Source: Parapontixanthobacter aurantiacus
Lineage (GTDB): Bacteria > Pseudomonadota > Alphaproteobacteria > Sphingomonadales > Sphingomonadaceae
Assembly: GCF_009827635.1 (NCBI RefSeq)
Contig: NZ_WTYW01000001.1
Location: 204,001-268,000 of the forward strand
DNA length: 64,000 nt
Direction: 5' to 3'
The notes beneath the pieces were generated by a model. That model saw only the letters and a list, made by a program, of their open reading frames with translations, did no database searches and had not been told where the DNA came from. The translations under genes and the position numbers were made by a program. Below are positions 17,693-27,487 of the stretch, piece by piece. Numbering within the stretch: the stretch's first letter is position 1; each line of letters begins with the position of its first letter.

Positions 17693-17766
17693 CGCCGGGG
17701 CTGACAGTCCTCGTTCTCAGGGTCCGCGCTTGCAGCTTGGGCCGCTGACGGTTCTGCTGAAGGCTG

Positions 17767-18963
17767 TCAGGCCGCAAATTCCCGCGGCATTGCTGCAAGC
17801 GTATGCGCCTGAATCCATTCGGATTCCGGACCGTTTCGCACCCACTCGTTGATGAGCGTGCGCCAGTCGGCGGTTCCGCCGAGCGCTCTCCAACTGGCAT
17901 CGGCATTCCTGGATAGGGCTGCGTAATGTTCTGGACTTTCCACGGCTCGCTCCACCGCCTTGGCGAGCGAACGGGGGTTTTCCGCCTTGAACATTTCCGC
18001 CCGCGCGCCGTGTCCGAGGATCGGCTGAAACATCGGATGATCGCTGCAGACGATGGGCGTGCGGCTCGCGATCGCTTCGAACATGACCAGCGGGAAGCCC
18101 TCGGGAAAGGTGTGACGACTGGGCACGCAGACGAGGTCCGACTGGTAGAAGAGTTGCACGACGTCGCGATTGCCGATCACGCCAAGGAACTGGACGAGAT
18201 CCCCGACCCCCTTTTCGGCGGCAAAATTGCGCATGGAATCTATGTTGCCCTTGCCTGCACACCGCAGTTCGACTTCAATCCCGCGGCTTTTTAGAATGGC
18301 AATCGAACTGATGATATCGCCCACGCCCTTCGGTTCGGAGATCGATCCGGCATAGGCCATCGTCAACGGGCGCCCCTCGCGCAACTGCTTGGCGGGGAAG
18401 TTTTCGGGAGAGAAGGGCAGGGGCACGTTCCAGGGAACCAGTTTTTCTCGCGGAACGCCGTATTGCGCCAGCTTTTCCGTCGACGGCAGACAGTGATTCA
18501 TTACCAGATCGATGCGCGGATCGCTGAGGACCGATTTTAGCTTAAAACGCTCGATCGCCGCCTTCGGATTGCGGCGGTTGTAGCTGCTCGCCATGCCGAT
18601 CATCAGATTGCGATTCTGCGCCGCGCACGCCTTGATAAGTTCGCGATTGGCGAAGTGCGGGATGAGTGCCGTCGAACGGTCCTGTTGCAAAGCGTCGAGC
18701 AGGATGTCGTGGCGGTCCCAGCTTCGCGCGCCGAGCGATACGATCTTTACGTTTTGCAGAGGCTCTTCGATTTTCGCCTCCGGCGTCATGTAGGAATAGA
18801 TCGTCGTTTCGAACCCGTCATTCGCAAGGTCGTGCATCAACCGGACGACTTCGTTGTATGTGGCTTCGCTCTGCTGCTCACCAGCCTGAAAACGGCGAAA
18901 GGCGTCCGCAAAATTGCCGCTCATGAAGAAAAGCGACACGCTGCTATTGGCTGGCCCTGCCAT
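17767..18963 (-). CDS. Glycosyltransferase family 1/4 (GT-B fold)
   Basis: A 398-residue retaining-type glycosyltransferase of the GT1/GT4 group. The C-terminal domain carries M-A-Y-A-G-S-I-S-E-P-K-G-V-G-D, then V-P-S-R-H-T-F-P-E-G-F-P-L-V-M-F-E-A-I-A, the E-x7-E nucleotide-sugar binding motif typical of GT4. There is no signal peptide or membrane segment, so it acts in the cytoplasm, probably on a surface polysaccharide or glycolipid. No other glycan gene is nearby. It stands alone between gatA and gatB, pointing against both. That and its AT-rich upstream region suggest insertion, though the coding sequence itself is not clearly atypical. Confidence 0.8.
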   Translation of the reverse strand: MAGPANSSVSLFFMSGNFADAFRRFQAGEQQSEATYNEVVRLMHDLANDGFETTIYSYMTPEAKIEEPLQNVKIVSLGARSWDRHDILLDALQQDRSTALIPHFANRELIKACAAQNRNLMIGMASSYNRRNPKAAIERFKLKSVLSDPRIDLVMNHCLPSTEKLAQYGVPREKLVPWNVPLPFSPENFPAKQLREGRPLTMAYAGSISEPKGVGDIISSIAILKSRGIEVELRCAGKGNIDSMRNFAAEKGVGDLVQFLGVIGNRDVVQLFYQSDLVCVPSRHTFPEGFPLVMFEAIASRTPIVCSDHPMFQPILGHGARAEMFKAENPRSLAKAVERAVESPEHYAALSRNADASWRALGGTADWRTLINEWVRNGPESEWIQAHTLAAMPREFAA

Positions 18964-19330
18964 TTAATCAAGCACCCCGAGTAATACGTCACTTCGATTA
19001 TTGCGTAGTCCGTTCAATACAACCGTTGATGTATGGTTCTAAAGGCAGACTATGCAAAACCGTCATGGCATGATTACTGTTGCCCGGTGCGTGACACAGA
19101 TCACGCTCGGACAAATTTTCGGTAATTTCACATACTTGACGAGAATTAACCATCGGGACGAGCGCTTGAGAATGCAAACGCGCGCACCGAATACGGATGT
19201 CTGCAAGTAATGCCCTCGCTCGCGCAGTGATACCGTTTGCGTCTTTCAACAACTCACAATTACACGGCGTCCCGAAAGCTGACACGCTCCATCTTGCAAT
19301 CCGCCGAGCGTTTGACCAAAGCTGCGCGCC
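18964..19330. other. Intergenic region between divergent glycosyltransferase and gatB genes
   Basis: A 367-base region without a convincing gene; short frames in it lack coding character and start signals. It is visibly richer in A+T than the flanking genes, with several TTGA and TTAA stretches. Its one clear structure is the dyad at 19090-19105. Promoters for the glycosyltransferase (leftward) and gatB (rightward) must both lie here, but I cannot place them with confidence. Confidence 0.6.
19090..19105. promoter_or_regulatory. CRP/FNR-type operator-like palindrome
   Basis: CGTGACACAGATCACG is a dyad with 5-base arms (CGTGA / TCACG) around 6 bases, matching the GTGA-N6-TCAC core of CRP/FNR-family sites. 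It lies 126 bases upstream of the glycosyltransferase start and 225 bases upstream of gatB. No regulator of that family is encoded in the window. Confidence 0.45.
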
Positions 19331-20845
19331 ATGACGAACGATGTTGTGACCAGTACTTACCGCCTTCAGGGCGCTACCGGCGAATGGGAGGTCGTAATCG
19401 GCCTCGAGGTGCATGCGCAGGTGACGAGCGCCGCAAAGCTGTTTTCCTCTGCCGCGACGGAGTTCGGGGCAGAGCCGAACACGCAGGTCAGCCTCATCGA
19501 TGCCGCGATGCCCGGAATGTTGCCGGTCCCCAACCGGGAATGCATCCGGCAGGCGGTGCGGACCGGAATGGCGATCGAGGCGCAGATCAACAAATACAGC
19601 CGGTTCGACCGCAAGAACTACTTCTATGCCGATCTGCCGCAAGGCTATCAGATCTCGCAGCTTTATCACCCGATCGTCGGGGAAGGGCAGATCCTGCTCG
19701 AAGCCGACGAGAAAGCAGGCATTCCCGAGGACAAGATCATCGGGATCGAGCGAATTCATGTCGAACAGGACGCAGGCAAGCTGATGCACGACCAGCATCC
19801 GACGATGAGCTATGTCGACCTTAATCGCTGCGGCGTTGCGCTCATGGAAATCGTCAGCAAGGCGGACATGCGCTCGCCTGCGGAAGCGGGCGCATATATC
19901 CGCAAGCTGCGCTCGATCCTGCGCTATGTCGGCTCGTGCGACGGCAATATGGAGCAGGGTTCGATGCGCGCCGACGTCAATGTCAGCGTGCGCAAGCCGG
20001 GCGACCCGCTCGGCACGCGGACGGAGACGAAGAACGTCAATTCGGTACGCTTCGTCATGGCCGTCATCGAGGGCGAGGCGCGGCGTCAGATCGACCTGAT
20101 CGAGGATGGCGGAACCGTGGTTCAGGAAACCCGGCTCTACGATCCCGACCGGAACGAAACCCGCTCCATGCGCTCCAAGGAAGACGCGCATGATTACCGC
20201 TATTTCCCCGATCCGGACCTGCTGCCGCTCGAACTGGACGAGGCGTTTCTCGAAGATTGCCGCGCTTCGTTGCCGGAACTGCCCGATGCCAAGCGCGCGC
20301 GCTATACCGGTGAACTCGGCCTTACCGATTACAATGCGAGCGTCCTCACCGCCGAGGTCGAGACCTTCGCCCGGTTCGAGACGCTGCTTGCCGAAACGGC
20401 GAAGCGTCTGGGCAAGAGCGAAGCTGAAGTGGCGACGCAGGTAGCGAACTGGACGCTCTCCGTCGCGCCGGGCGTCATCAAGTCGCTGGGCGAAGAAGCG
20501 AAGCTCGAACACAATACCGCATCGGCGCAGGCGGCCATTCTCGAAATGCAGGCCGCGGGCGAGGTTTCCGGCGGGCAGGCGAAGGAGATCTACGAGATCG
20601 TCCTGCGCACGGGCGGGGATCCGGCAGAAGTCGCCGACGCCGAAGGGTTGAAGCAGCAGTCCGATACCGGCGCGATTGAGGCCGAAATCGACGCCGTCCT
20701 CGCCGCCAATCAGGACAAGGTCGAACAATATCGCGGCGGCAAGGACAAGCTGTTCGGGTTCTTTGTCGGTCAGGTGATGAAGGCGACCGGAGGAAAAGCG
20801 AACCCTCAGGTCGTGAACGAACTTCTGAAGGCGAAACTGGGTTGA
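19331..20845 (+). CDS. gatB: Asp/Glu-tRNA amidotransferase subunit B
   Basis: A 504-residue kinase-like subunit that phosphorylates the misacylated tRNA's side chain and transfers ammonia to it. The segments [33 protein letters not shown] and [14 protein letters not shown] are family hallmarks. A YqeY-like helical C-terminal domain follows (about residues 350-504). It lies about 1.6 kb from gatA because a glycosyltransferase gene intervenes. It is probably monocistronic, with the histidine kinase gene beginning 94 bases later. Confidence 0.95.
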   Translation: MTNDVVTSTYRLQGATGEWEVVIGLEVHAQVTSAAKLFSSAATEFGAEPNTQVSLIDAAMPGMLPVPNRECIRQAVRTGMAIEAQINKYSRFDRKNYFYADLPQGYQISQLYHPIVGEGQILLEADEKAGIPEDKIIGIERIHVEQDAGKLMHDQHPTMSYVDLNRCGVALMEIVSKADMRSPAEAGAYIRKLRSILRYVGSCDGNMEQGSMRADVNVSVRKPGDPLGTRTETKNVNSVRFVMAVIEGEARRQIDLIEDGGTVVQETRLYDPDRNETRSMRSKEDAHDYRYFPDPDLLPLELDEAFLEDCRASLPELPDAKRARYTGELGLTDYNASVLTAEVETFARFETLLAETAKRLGKSEAEVATQVANWTLSVAPGVIKSLGEEAKLEHNTASAQAAILEMQAAGEVSGGQAKEIYEIVLRTGGDPAEVADAEGLKQQSDTGAIEAEIDAVLAANQDKVEQYRGGKDKLFGFFVGQVMKATGGKANPQVVNELLKAKLG

Positions 20846-20939
20846 AGGGGCAGAGGCGTTCGGGATCGTTCCTATTGATGTTGTTTTAACCCGCCGACCG
20901 CCAAGTGACATGAGTTTCGTGGTAATTTAGGACGCGCCG

Positions 20940-21908
20940 ATGCCAGATTTGCAGCCGTTCGAAAATCGCAGCGCCGACCACCTTCGCCTCGTCATCGAAA
21001 TGGGCAATATCGGCATCTGGGAACTGGATTTGCGATCGGGTCGCGCGGTCCGGAACCGGCGGCACGATGAGATATTCGGCTACAGTGAACCGCTTGATGA
21101 CTGGACCTACGACCAGTTCCTCGGTCATGTTGTGGAAGAAGACCGGGCGCGTGTCGACCGGTTGCAGCAGACGGCAATCGCAGAGAAACGCGAATGGGCT
21201 TTCACCTGCGAGATCAGGACCGACAACGGTCGCCGACGCTGGATAAACGCGGCGGGCCGCCCGCTTACCGATGACGATGGCAATGTCGTCAAGCTGATCG
21301 GGCAGGTGAGCGACATTACGGAGACGAAGCAGAACGAAGCGCGTCTGCAACTCATCACGGAAGAGCTCAATCACCGGGTTCGCAACATGCTCGCTGTCAT
21401 CAAATCCGTCGTGCGCCTGTCCGCCCCAAGAGCGAGGGACATCGCAACCTTCTCGCAGGCGCTGGAAGGACGCGTCGGTGCTCTCGCGCGCGGTCATCAA
21501 TTGCTGGTCGGCAACCCGGATCGCACCATGACTCCCTCCGATATACTCGACACCGAACTGGAAGCGTTTCCGGGGACGAAAGACAGGGTTCGCATCGAGA
21601 CCGATGGGGAAGCGGCGTTGCAGGGGCAGCATAGTCAGGGGCTAGGGCTGGTCTTTCACGAACTCATCACAAACGCGATGAAGTATGGCGCGCTCTCAAA
21701 CGATAATGGCCATGTGGCGGTAAAGATCGACACGGACGAAGAGCGCGTCCGCATCCTGTGGAAAGAGCATGGCGGGCCACCGGTTCGATCGGACGATACG
21801 GGGTTCGGCTCGCGCCTCATCTCCAGCGCGATCGCTTCGCATGGCTCCGCCGAACTGTCCTTCCCCGAGGACGGGGTGGAATGCCGCATCGAACTGGAAC
21901 GCGAATAG
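20940..21908 (+). CDS. PAS-HWE sensor histidine kinase
   Basis: A 322-residue soluble sensor kinase. Residues 12 to about 130 form a PAS domain with its PAC tail (W-I-N-A-A-G-R-P-L-T, S-D-I-T-E-T-K). The kinase core then shows E-E-L-N-H-R-V-R-N-M-L-A-V with the phosphoacceptor His145, an N-box H-E-L-I-T-N-A-M-K-Y-G-A-L and the I-L-W-K-E-H-G-G motif that defines the HWE family. Similar kinases often feed alphaproteobacterial stress or light responses. There is no adjacent response regulator, so its partner is unknown. No LOV cysteine motif is seen, so light sensing is not supported. AGGA lies 8 bases upstream of the ATG. Confidence 0.88.
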   Translation: MPDLQPFENRSADHLRLVIEMGNIGIWELDLRSGRAVRNRRHDEIFGYSEPLDDWTYDQFLGHVVEEDRARVDRLQQTAIAEKREWAFTCEIRTDNGRRRWINAAGRPLTDDDGNVVKLIGQVSDITETKQNEARLQLITEELNHRVRNMLAVIKSVVRLSAPRARDIATFSQALEGRVGALARGHQLLVGNPDRTMTPSDILDTELEAFPGTKDRVRIETDGEAALQGQHSQGLGLVFHELITNAMKYGALSNDNGHVAVKIDTDEERVRILWKEHGGPPVRSDDTGFGSRLISSAIASHGSAELSFPEDGVECRIELERE

Positions 21909-21936
21909 CAAGCATCCGGTTGAACGGAAATTGACC

Positions 21937-21972
21937 ACAAAAAACCCGCCGAAGCACTGACTTCGACGGGTT
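21937..21972 (-). terminator. Intrinsic terminator after the small protein gene
   Basis: Read on the minus strand, AACCCGTCGAAG pairs with CTTCGGCGGGTT (one G-U pair) around a 6-base loop and is followed by a T run. It lies just downstream of the gene at 21998-22303. The plus strand also folds, so it may serve the convergent histidine kinase gene too. Confidence 0.8.
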
Positions 21973-21997
21973 CCTCGTTTTGATGTGGTGCGTCAGA

Positions 21998-22303
21998 TCA
22001 GCCCTTGCGCTCTCCGGTCATCGGCATGGAGCCGAATGCGCCGGCATTGACGCTGCCGGTCAGCTGGTCACCTTCGACCGTCGCTTCGCAATCGAGCGTC
22101 ATCGGCATCGGGACCGTCATGTTCATCTTCCACATGAGCTTGTTGCCGTCGATGCGTCCGTCCTCGACGTCCATGCTGCCCATCGCACCCTGGTTCGTAC
22201 CCGTGAAGGTGTTGCCGTCATCGCCGGGGATGACGGTGAAAGTGCTCTTCTGGTCGCCCATCGGGCTCTTGGTGACGCAATCGTAGGTTCCTGCAACGGA
22301 CAT
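21998..22303 (-). CDS. Small conserved-looking beta-rich protein
   Basis: A 101-residue protein starting M-S-V-A-G-T-Y-D-C-V-T-K-S-P-M-G. It is rich in G, M and T and in alternating patterns expected of beta strands, has two cysteines and no signal peptide or membrane segment. GGAG lies 7 bases upstream of the ATG, and an intrinsic terminator follows the stop, so it is very probably a real gene. I do not recognise a named function. The repeating G-x-M-x-V-E-D-G-R-I-D-G-N-K-L and E-G-D-Q-L-T-G-S-V lines resemble small lipocalin-like or beta-barrel binding proteins, which is only an impression. Confidence 0.75.
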   Translation of the reverse strand: MSVAGTYDCVTKSPMGDQKSTFTVIPGDDGNTFTGTNQGAMGSMDVEDGRIDGNKLMWKMNMTVPMPMTLDCEATVEGDQLTGSVNAGAFGSMPMTGERKG

Positions 22304-22342
22304 GTATTTCTCCTTCGTGTTTGTTAACGTTCGATCGCTGGT

Positions 22343-25261
22343 TTAGTTGCCGGGTGCCTGGCGCACTTCCACGGGCAGGCCGAGCGCTTCGAGCTGCGGC
22401 TCGACGACGTCGGCATCGCCCACGACGACATAGACGATGCCGCTTTCCTGAAGGTCTTGCCGGGCGACCGCATCGAGACTGGCTTGGTCGAAACCGCGGT
22501 AACGGTCTGCCAGCGTTTCGTAATAGTCATCGGGACGCTCGTAATTGACGATGTTCACGATGCCACCAAGGACCGCATCGGCAGTTTCGAACTGGCCGGG
22601 CAAGTCGCGCGTGTTGCTGTTGACGGTCCGCTCAAGCTCGTTCGGCTGGACGCCGCGGGTCGTGAGGAATTCGTCATATTCGCGGCGGATTTCCGCGATT
22701 GCATCGCCGGTCCGGTCGGCCTGAACAGGTGCCTGCACGCCGTAATAGACCCAGTCGAGGGCGGTACCGATGCCGGCTCTCGAACCGTAGGACCAGCCCT
22801 TCGTCTCACGCAGGTTCATGTTGATCCGCGACAGGAAGCCACCGCCGATCGCTTCGTTCGCTGCGCTCAGCGGTACGAGGTCGTCGGTGCCGCGCCGGTC
22901 GAGAACGCGCGCTCCGAGAATGACCGACTGCGGTGAATTGGGCCGGTCGATGAGGACGATGCGCTGCTGCGGCTCGGGCAGTTCCGCGTCATAGCGGCGC
23001 TGCGGCGGGGCGGTCTGCGGTGCGGTCCAGTCGCCGAAGCTTTGCTCGAGCAGGTTGGTGACTTCGCCCAGCGTCGTGTCGCCCACGACGAACACCTTGG
23101 CAGTGTCGGGGCGATACCAGCGCTGGTGGAAGGCGAGCAGATCGTCGCGCGACAACCCGTTCAGCACTTCGGGAGTGCCGAGCCCGGAGGCAGGCAGACC
23201 ATAGGGATGGTCGCCATAGATGATTTCGCGCGCGGCGCGATTGGCGATCGAGTTCGGGTCCTTCAGTTCGGAATCGAGGCGATTGAGCAATTGCCCGCGA
23301 ACGCGATCGATCTCGGCCTGTTCGAGCGCCGGATTGCGGATGTAGTCCGACAGCAGTTCCAGCGACGGCGCGAGATTGGGCGACAGCGCTCCCAGCGTGA
23401 AGTCGGTGAAGTCGCTGTCATAGCCGTAGCTGATGAACGCGCCGAGGCGTTCCTTGGCAATCGCCAGTTCAGTGGAATCGAGCGTTTCGGTCCCCTCGTC
23501 CATCGCTTCCTGCAACAAGGCCTGCGTGCCGTAAGTGTTGCGGGTTTCGGCCGCGCGACCCGCGTCGAACTGCACCCTGACCGTTACTGTCGGAACGGCG
23601 TCACGACGCGCAAAATAGACTTCCATACCGTTCGACAGGGTAGCCCGCTCAATGTCGGGAAATTCAAGTTCCGTAATCGTGCCGACGTCAGGCAACGTGT
23701 CTCGATCGGCCTGAGAGAAGGTCGCGATGCCGGACAGGTCGCAGTAATCTGCGGCGCAGTAATTCGCCTGCGCGATGTCGGCGACACTGGCCGGACCGTC
23801 AGTCGCCGCCTTGAACGCGCCACCGCGGTTCTCGCCGCCCTCGGTGCGCTCGCCGGGCGCCATCGTCAGCCGGAAGACCGGGCGCGACAGCCACTTCTGC
23901 GAGAGTTCGCGAACCTGCGCCGGGGTGGCGTCGGCCATGCGCTGCAATTCGGTTTTGATGTAGGCGGGATCGCCGGTGTAGAGCTCTCCCTCCGCCAGCT
24001 GCGGGGCTTTGCCGCCAAAGCCGCCGACGGATTCGAGCCCGCGGATGACGCCGGACATGGTCGTGGTGCGGGCACGGGCGAGTTCGTCCTCGGTCGGACC
24101 CTCGGCGATGAAGCGCGCGATTTCTTCATCGAGCCGTGCCGCCGTGACCGCGGGGTCGACACCGGGCTTGACGTCGGCCTGCACGATGAAGACGCCCGCA
24201 TCTTCCAGTGTGTAATTGAAGCTGGAGACCGAGACGGCGACGGCGTCGCCGCGGACTAGCGCATTGTCGAGGCGCGAGGACGACAGCCCGCCCAGCACGG
24301 AGGAGGCGAGGTTCATCGGTACTGCCTCGGGCGAGGTCATGCCGGGCACCGCCCACATCCGGTAGAGGCGCGTCGTCGAGATCTGGTCCGTGGTGGTCTT
24401 GTCCTTGTCCGCCGCCAGCGTCGGGATGACGACGTCGGGATCGTTCACTTCGGGCCCGGCTTCGATGTCGCCGAACCATTTCTGGACCTTCTCGCGCGCG
24501 GTCGCCGTGTCGATGTCTCCTGCAAGGACGAGGACCGCGTTGTTCGGGCCGTAATGGTCGGTGAACCAGGTGCGCACATCCTCCATCGAGGCGGCGTCGA
24601 GATCGGCCATCGATCCGATGGTCGAGTGGTGATAGCGATGACCTTGCGGGAAGAGGTTCTCGAAAATTTCGTAGCGCAACAGGCCATAGGGCTGGTTGTC
24701 GCCCTGCCGCTTCTCGTTCTGGACGACGCCGCGCTGGTTATCGAGCTTCTCCTGCGTGACGGCGCCGAGCAAATGGCCCATGCGGTCGCTTTCCAGCATG
24801 AGCGTGCGGTCGAGGGCGGCGGTCGGGACCGTCTGGAAATAGTTCGTGCGGTCGGGATTGGTCGTTCCGTTGACCGCGGTTCCGCCGACCTGCTGAATAT
24901 ATTCGAACCAGTCCGCCGGTGCGTTCTCGGTGCCGTTGAACATCAGATGCTCAAAGAGGTGCGCAAAGCCCGTCTTGCCTGCGGGCTCGTGCTTAGAGCC
25001 TACGTCGTACCAGACCGATACCGCGACGACGGGGGCCTTGCGATCCTCGTGAACGATGACGGTGAGGCCATTGTCGAGGGTAAACTTGTCGTAGGGAACC
25101 GAAACCTCGGCGATCAGCGCGTCGAGCGGAGCCGGCTCGAAGGCTTCTTCCGTCGGCAATTGCGCGGTCGCTGAAGCGGTCGCCATCGGTGCGTCGTCGA
25201 CGGTGGCGCAGGCGCTTGCGGCAAGAGCGATCAAGCTCACGGAAACGAATTTCTTGGTCAT
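22343..25261 (-). CDS. M16 family zinc metallopeptidase, lipoprotein
   Basis: A 972-residue peptidase with two M16 (pitrilysin/insulinase) halves. The first half carries the inverted zinc motif H-L-F-E-H-L-M-F-N-G (HxxEH, about residue 105); the second half (from about residue 545) lacks it, as is usual for the inactive half. The N-terminus M-T-K-K-F-V-S-V-S-L-I-A-L-A-A-S-A-C is a lipoprotein signal with Cys18, so the enzyme should be membrane-anchored in the envelope. It probably degrades peptides or misfolded protein fragments. It follows the penicillin acylase gene by 24 bases in the same direction, suggesting a two-gene operon of envelope hydrolases. Confidence 0.92.
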   Translation of the reverse strand: MTKKFVSVSLIALAASACATVDDAPMATASATAQLPTEEAFEPAPLDALIAEVSVPYDKFTLDNGLTVIVHEDRKAPVVAVSVWYDVGSKHEPAGKTGFAHLFEHLMFNGTENAPADWFEYIQQVGGTAVNGTTNPDRTNYFQTVPTAALDRTLMLESDRMGHLLGAVTQEKLDNQRGVVQNEKRQGDNQPYGLLRYEIFENLFPQGHRYHHSTIGSMADLDAASMEDVRTWFTDHYGPNNAVLVLAGDIDTATAREKVQKWFGDIEAGPEVNDPDVVIPTLAADKDKTTTDQISTTRLYRMWAVPGMTSPEAVPMNLASSVLGGLSSSRLDNALVRGDAVAVSVSSFNYTLEDAGVFIVQADVKPGVDPAVTAARLDEEIARFIAEGPTEDELARARTTTMSGVIRGLESVGGFGGKAPQLAEGELYTGDPAYIKTELQRMADATPAQVRELSQKWLSRPVFRLTMAPGERTEGGENRGGAFKAATDGPASVADIAQANYCAADYCDLSGIATFSQADRDTLPDVGTITELEFPDIERATLSNGMEVYFARRDAVPTVTVRVQFDAGRAAETRNTYGTQALLQEAMDEGTETLDSTELAIAKERLGAFISYGYDSDFTDFTLGALSPNLAPSLELLSDYIRNPALEQAEIDRVRGQLLNRLDSELKDPNSIANRAAREIIYGDHPYGLPASGLGTPEVLNGLSRDDLLAFHQRWYRPDTAKVFVVGDTTLGEVTNLLEQSFGDWTAPQTAPPQRRYDAELPEPQQRIVLIDRPNSPQSVILGARVLDRRGTDDLVPLSAANEAIGGGFLSRINMNLRETKGWSYGSRAGIGTALDWVYYGVQAPVQADRTGDAIAEIRREYDEFLTTRGVQPNELERTVNSNTRDLPGQFETADAVLGGIVNIVNYERPDDYYETLADRYRGFDQASLDAVARQDLQESGIVYVVVGDADVVEPQLEALGLPVEVRQAPGN

Positions 25262-25285
25262 CGGCTGGTCCCTATTCTTCCTGTT

Positions 25286-27487
25286 CTATCGTTCAACCAT
25301 ACGGCGCGTGGCGCTATTTGTAACAGTCTTTCTGCTCGCGGCATTGGCGAGGACATCGTCGCGCCAGAAATGCACAGGCTTCAACTGGTGTCGGACGAAC
25401 AGCGCCGACTGGTCTGCGAAATGCGGGCTTTCGGGGCGGGTGGTCGCCGCGCCGAAGGGCTGGATGGAACGCGACGAAACCCGCTCTCCCGGCAACCATT
25501 CGACCCACTGGATGAAACTGTCGCCATGCCGCACCGCAAGCCGTCCGTCATCGTCAACGTCCCAGCTGGTCGAGGCGCGCAGCGTATCGCTGCCGCCATC
25601 GAGCGGCAGGTCGACGCTGTAGCGTCCCGGTCCCTGTCGCAGCCGCAGGACTTCGCTCATCGGCACGTCCAGCCGACCGAAATACGTCGTCAGGTGATCG
25701 ACTGCGAGTTCCAGTTCCTCGCGAGGATCGGGCGCCGGCTTATTCTGGTATTCGGCGGACATGAATTCGCGCAGCAGGAGCAGGGCGAGGGAATCCGCTT
25801 CGCCGATCCCGTCGGAGGTTCGGTCCCAGTCCGCGAGCAACGCCTGCGCCTCGGCCAGTTCGGGTTCGGTCCGCAGATCGAGCCCAGCGATGTCGTCCAG
25901 CAGCTTTGCGACGTAGCCCGACCGTTCGTAGCCCGTATCGTATTTGATCCGCTCCAGCGTAGCGCGGTCGATCGTGTCCGCTTCGCTCATCAGTTTCCAG
26001 GCGCGCCGGGCGCGGTTGGTCATCTTGAGTTCGACGCCCATTTCCGGCGGCACGCTGTCGGGCGAAAGATCGCTGCCCGGGCCCGCCGCGACGAAAGGCG
26101 TGTTGTTCGCATTCATCAGCCAGCCGCTCGCCGGATTGACGTATTTCGGGATCGCTTCGTAGGAGACCGGCCCCTGCCAGATCGCGCCGCTGTCGTCGCC
26201 CGGCAGGATGCCGCGCCAGTCATAGCCTTGCGGACGATCGGGGATGGCGGCATTGTAGACATAGGCGATGTTGCCCGCCCGATCGCCATAGATGAAATTG
26301 GTGCTCGGAACGGCCATCCGCGCGAGAATCTCCTGCCATTCGGTCAACGACTGCGCCTTGTTGAGCCGGTAATAGGCATCGAGACTGTCGAGCCGCCCCA
26401 TGCCGCCATAGCGAATAGCGAAGGTTCCTCGGTCGTTCTTGATGACCTGGCCGTGCACGCTGCGGTGGACCGTGCGCCGGATCGGCAGGGTCACCGGGCC
26501 GAAGCGGACGGGCAGGGTCACCGTCCGGCTTTCGAGGTCGCGCCATTCGCCATCCAGGCGATAGCGCGTACCGCTATCGTCCATCACGAGGCGATACACA
26601 TCGACCATGTCGGGGCGGTTGACCGTATTGGTCCAGCCCAGAACTTCGTTATGGCCGAGAAAGGGGTAGGGACTGCCGGGGAAGTTGGCACCTGCATAAT
26701 GCCAGCCTTCGCCGCTTTCCACGACCAGTTCGTACCATGCGACCCCGCCGCGCCAAGGCTGATGCGCATTAGAGACGAGGATCGTCGGTCCGCCCGATTT
26801 CTCCGGTGCGATGGCAAAGGCGTTGGAGCCCGCAAGCGCACCGTCCTCGCCCAATTGAAGGGGCAGCGCTCTTCTGCTGGCCGTGCGGCGATCAGGGATG
26901 GCTGGGCCATATTCAGGGGCGAGATCCTCGCCCGCGACGAGCGGTCCGATGACGTTGTTCAAGCCGAAGAAGAACGGTTGGCGGAGCGCAAAGCCCGTCG
27001 CGACGTCGAGACCGCTGACAGGGAAGAGGTTGCCGAGCTTGACTTCCTCCGGGTGAGCGGCGGCATATTGATTGAGGCCCGCGGCATAGGCTTCGAACAG
27101 GGCGCGGGTGTCCGCCGGCTGGTTCGGATATTCGCGCTCTGCCGTGCCGCGCGCGTCGAGCAGGTGATAGACGTAGTCGACCTGCGCCCCGTCTTCGCCC
27201 GCAATCGCGCCGTAGCGTCCGCGCGCCATCGCCACGACGTCCTGCAGGGTGAAGAAGTCGTCCTCCGCATGAGCAATCGCGACGCCATAGGCGACGTCGG
27301 GATCGGTTGCGCCGTAGATATGCGGGACGCCGAACTCGTCGCGCACGATCTCTGCCCGGTAGGTGCGGTTCGTATCGGGCGTGTCGGATGGAGCGGTAAA
27401 GAACGGCTCCCAGGTCGCCAGGGCCACGAAGATGACAAGCGCGAGCGCCAGCAGCAGCCAGCTCAGGCGTCCCGTCCATTTCCGCAT
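25286..27487 (-). CDS. Penicillin acylase family N-terminal nucleophile amidohydrolase
   Basis: A 733-residue Ntn hydrolase of the penicillin/acyl-homoserine-lactone acylase family. After a signal anchor (about residues 9-28, W-L-L-L-A-L-A-L-V-I-F-V), the alpha chain begins with V-R-D-E-F-G-V-P-H-I-Y-G. The autocatalytic site is G-S-N-A-F-A-I, whose serine becomes the N-terminal nucleophile of the beta chain; H-Q-P-W-R-G and H-N-E-V-L-G-W-T-N are further family motifs. The substrate may be N-acyl homoserine lactones or other acyl amides; the sequence does not decide. GAGG lies 8 bases before the ATG. It is divergent from clpB and heads an operon with the M16 peptidase. Confidence 0.92.
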   Translation of the reverse strand: MRKWTGRLSWLLLALALVIFVALATWEPFFTAPSDTPDTNRTYRAEIVRDEFGVPHIYGATDPDVAYGVAIAHAEDDFFTLQDVVAMARGRYGAIAGEDGAQVDYVYHLLDARGTAEREYPNQPADTRALFEAYAAGLNQYAAAHPEEVKLGNLFPVSGLDVATGFALRQPFFFGLNNVIGPLVAGEDLAPEYGPAIPDRRTASRRALPLQLGEDGALAGSNAFAIAPEKSGGPTILVSNAHQPWRGGVAWYELVVESGEGWHYAGANFPGSPYPFLGHNEVLGWTNTVNRPDMVDVYRLVMDDSGTRYRLDGEWRDLESRTVTLPVRFGPVTLPIRRTVHRSVHGQVIKNDRGTFAIRYGGMGRLDSLDAYYRLNKAQSLTEWQEILARMAVPSTNFIYGDRAGNIAYVYNAAIPDRPQGYDWRGILPGDDSGAIWQGPVSYEAIPKYVNPASGWLMNANNTPFVAAGPGSDLSPDSVPPEMGVELKMTNRARRAWKLMSEADTIDRATLERIKYDTGYERSGYVAKLLDDIAGLDLRTEPELAEAQALLADWDRTSDGIGEADSLALLLLREFMSAEYQNKPAPDPREELELAVDHLTTYFGRLDVPMSEVLRLRQGPGRYSVDLPLDGGSDTLRASTSWDVDDDGRLAVRHGDSFIQWVEWLPGERVSSRSIQPFGAATTRPESPHFADQSALFVRHQLKPVHFWRDDVLANAASRKTVTNSATRRMVER

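Noticed and set aside
18998-20911. Minus-strand open frame opposite gatB and the upstream intergenic region
   Set aside because: It covers a non-coding AT-rich stretch plus the antisense of gatB; no motifs and no start signal.
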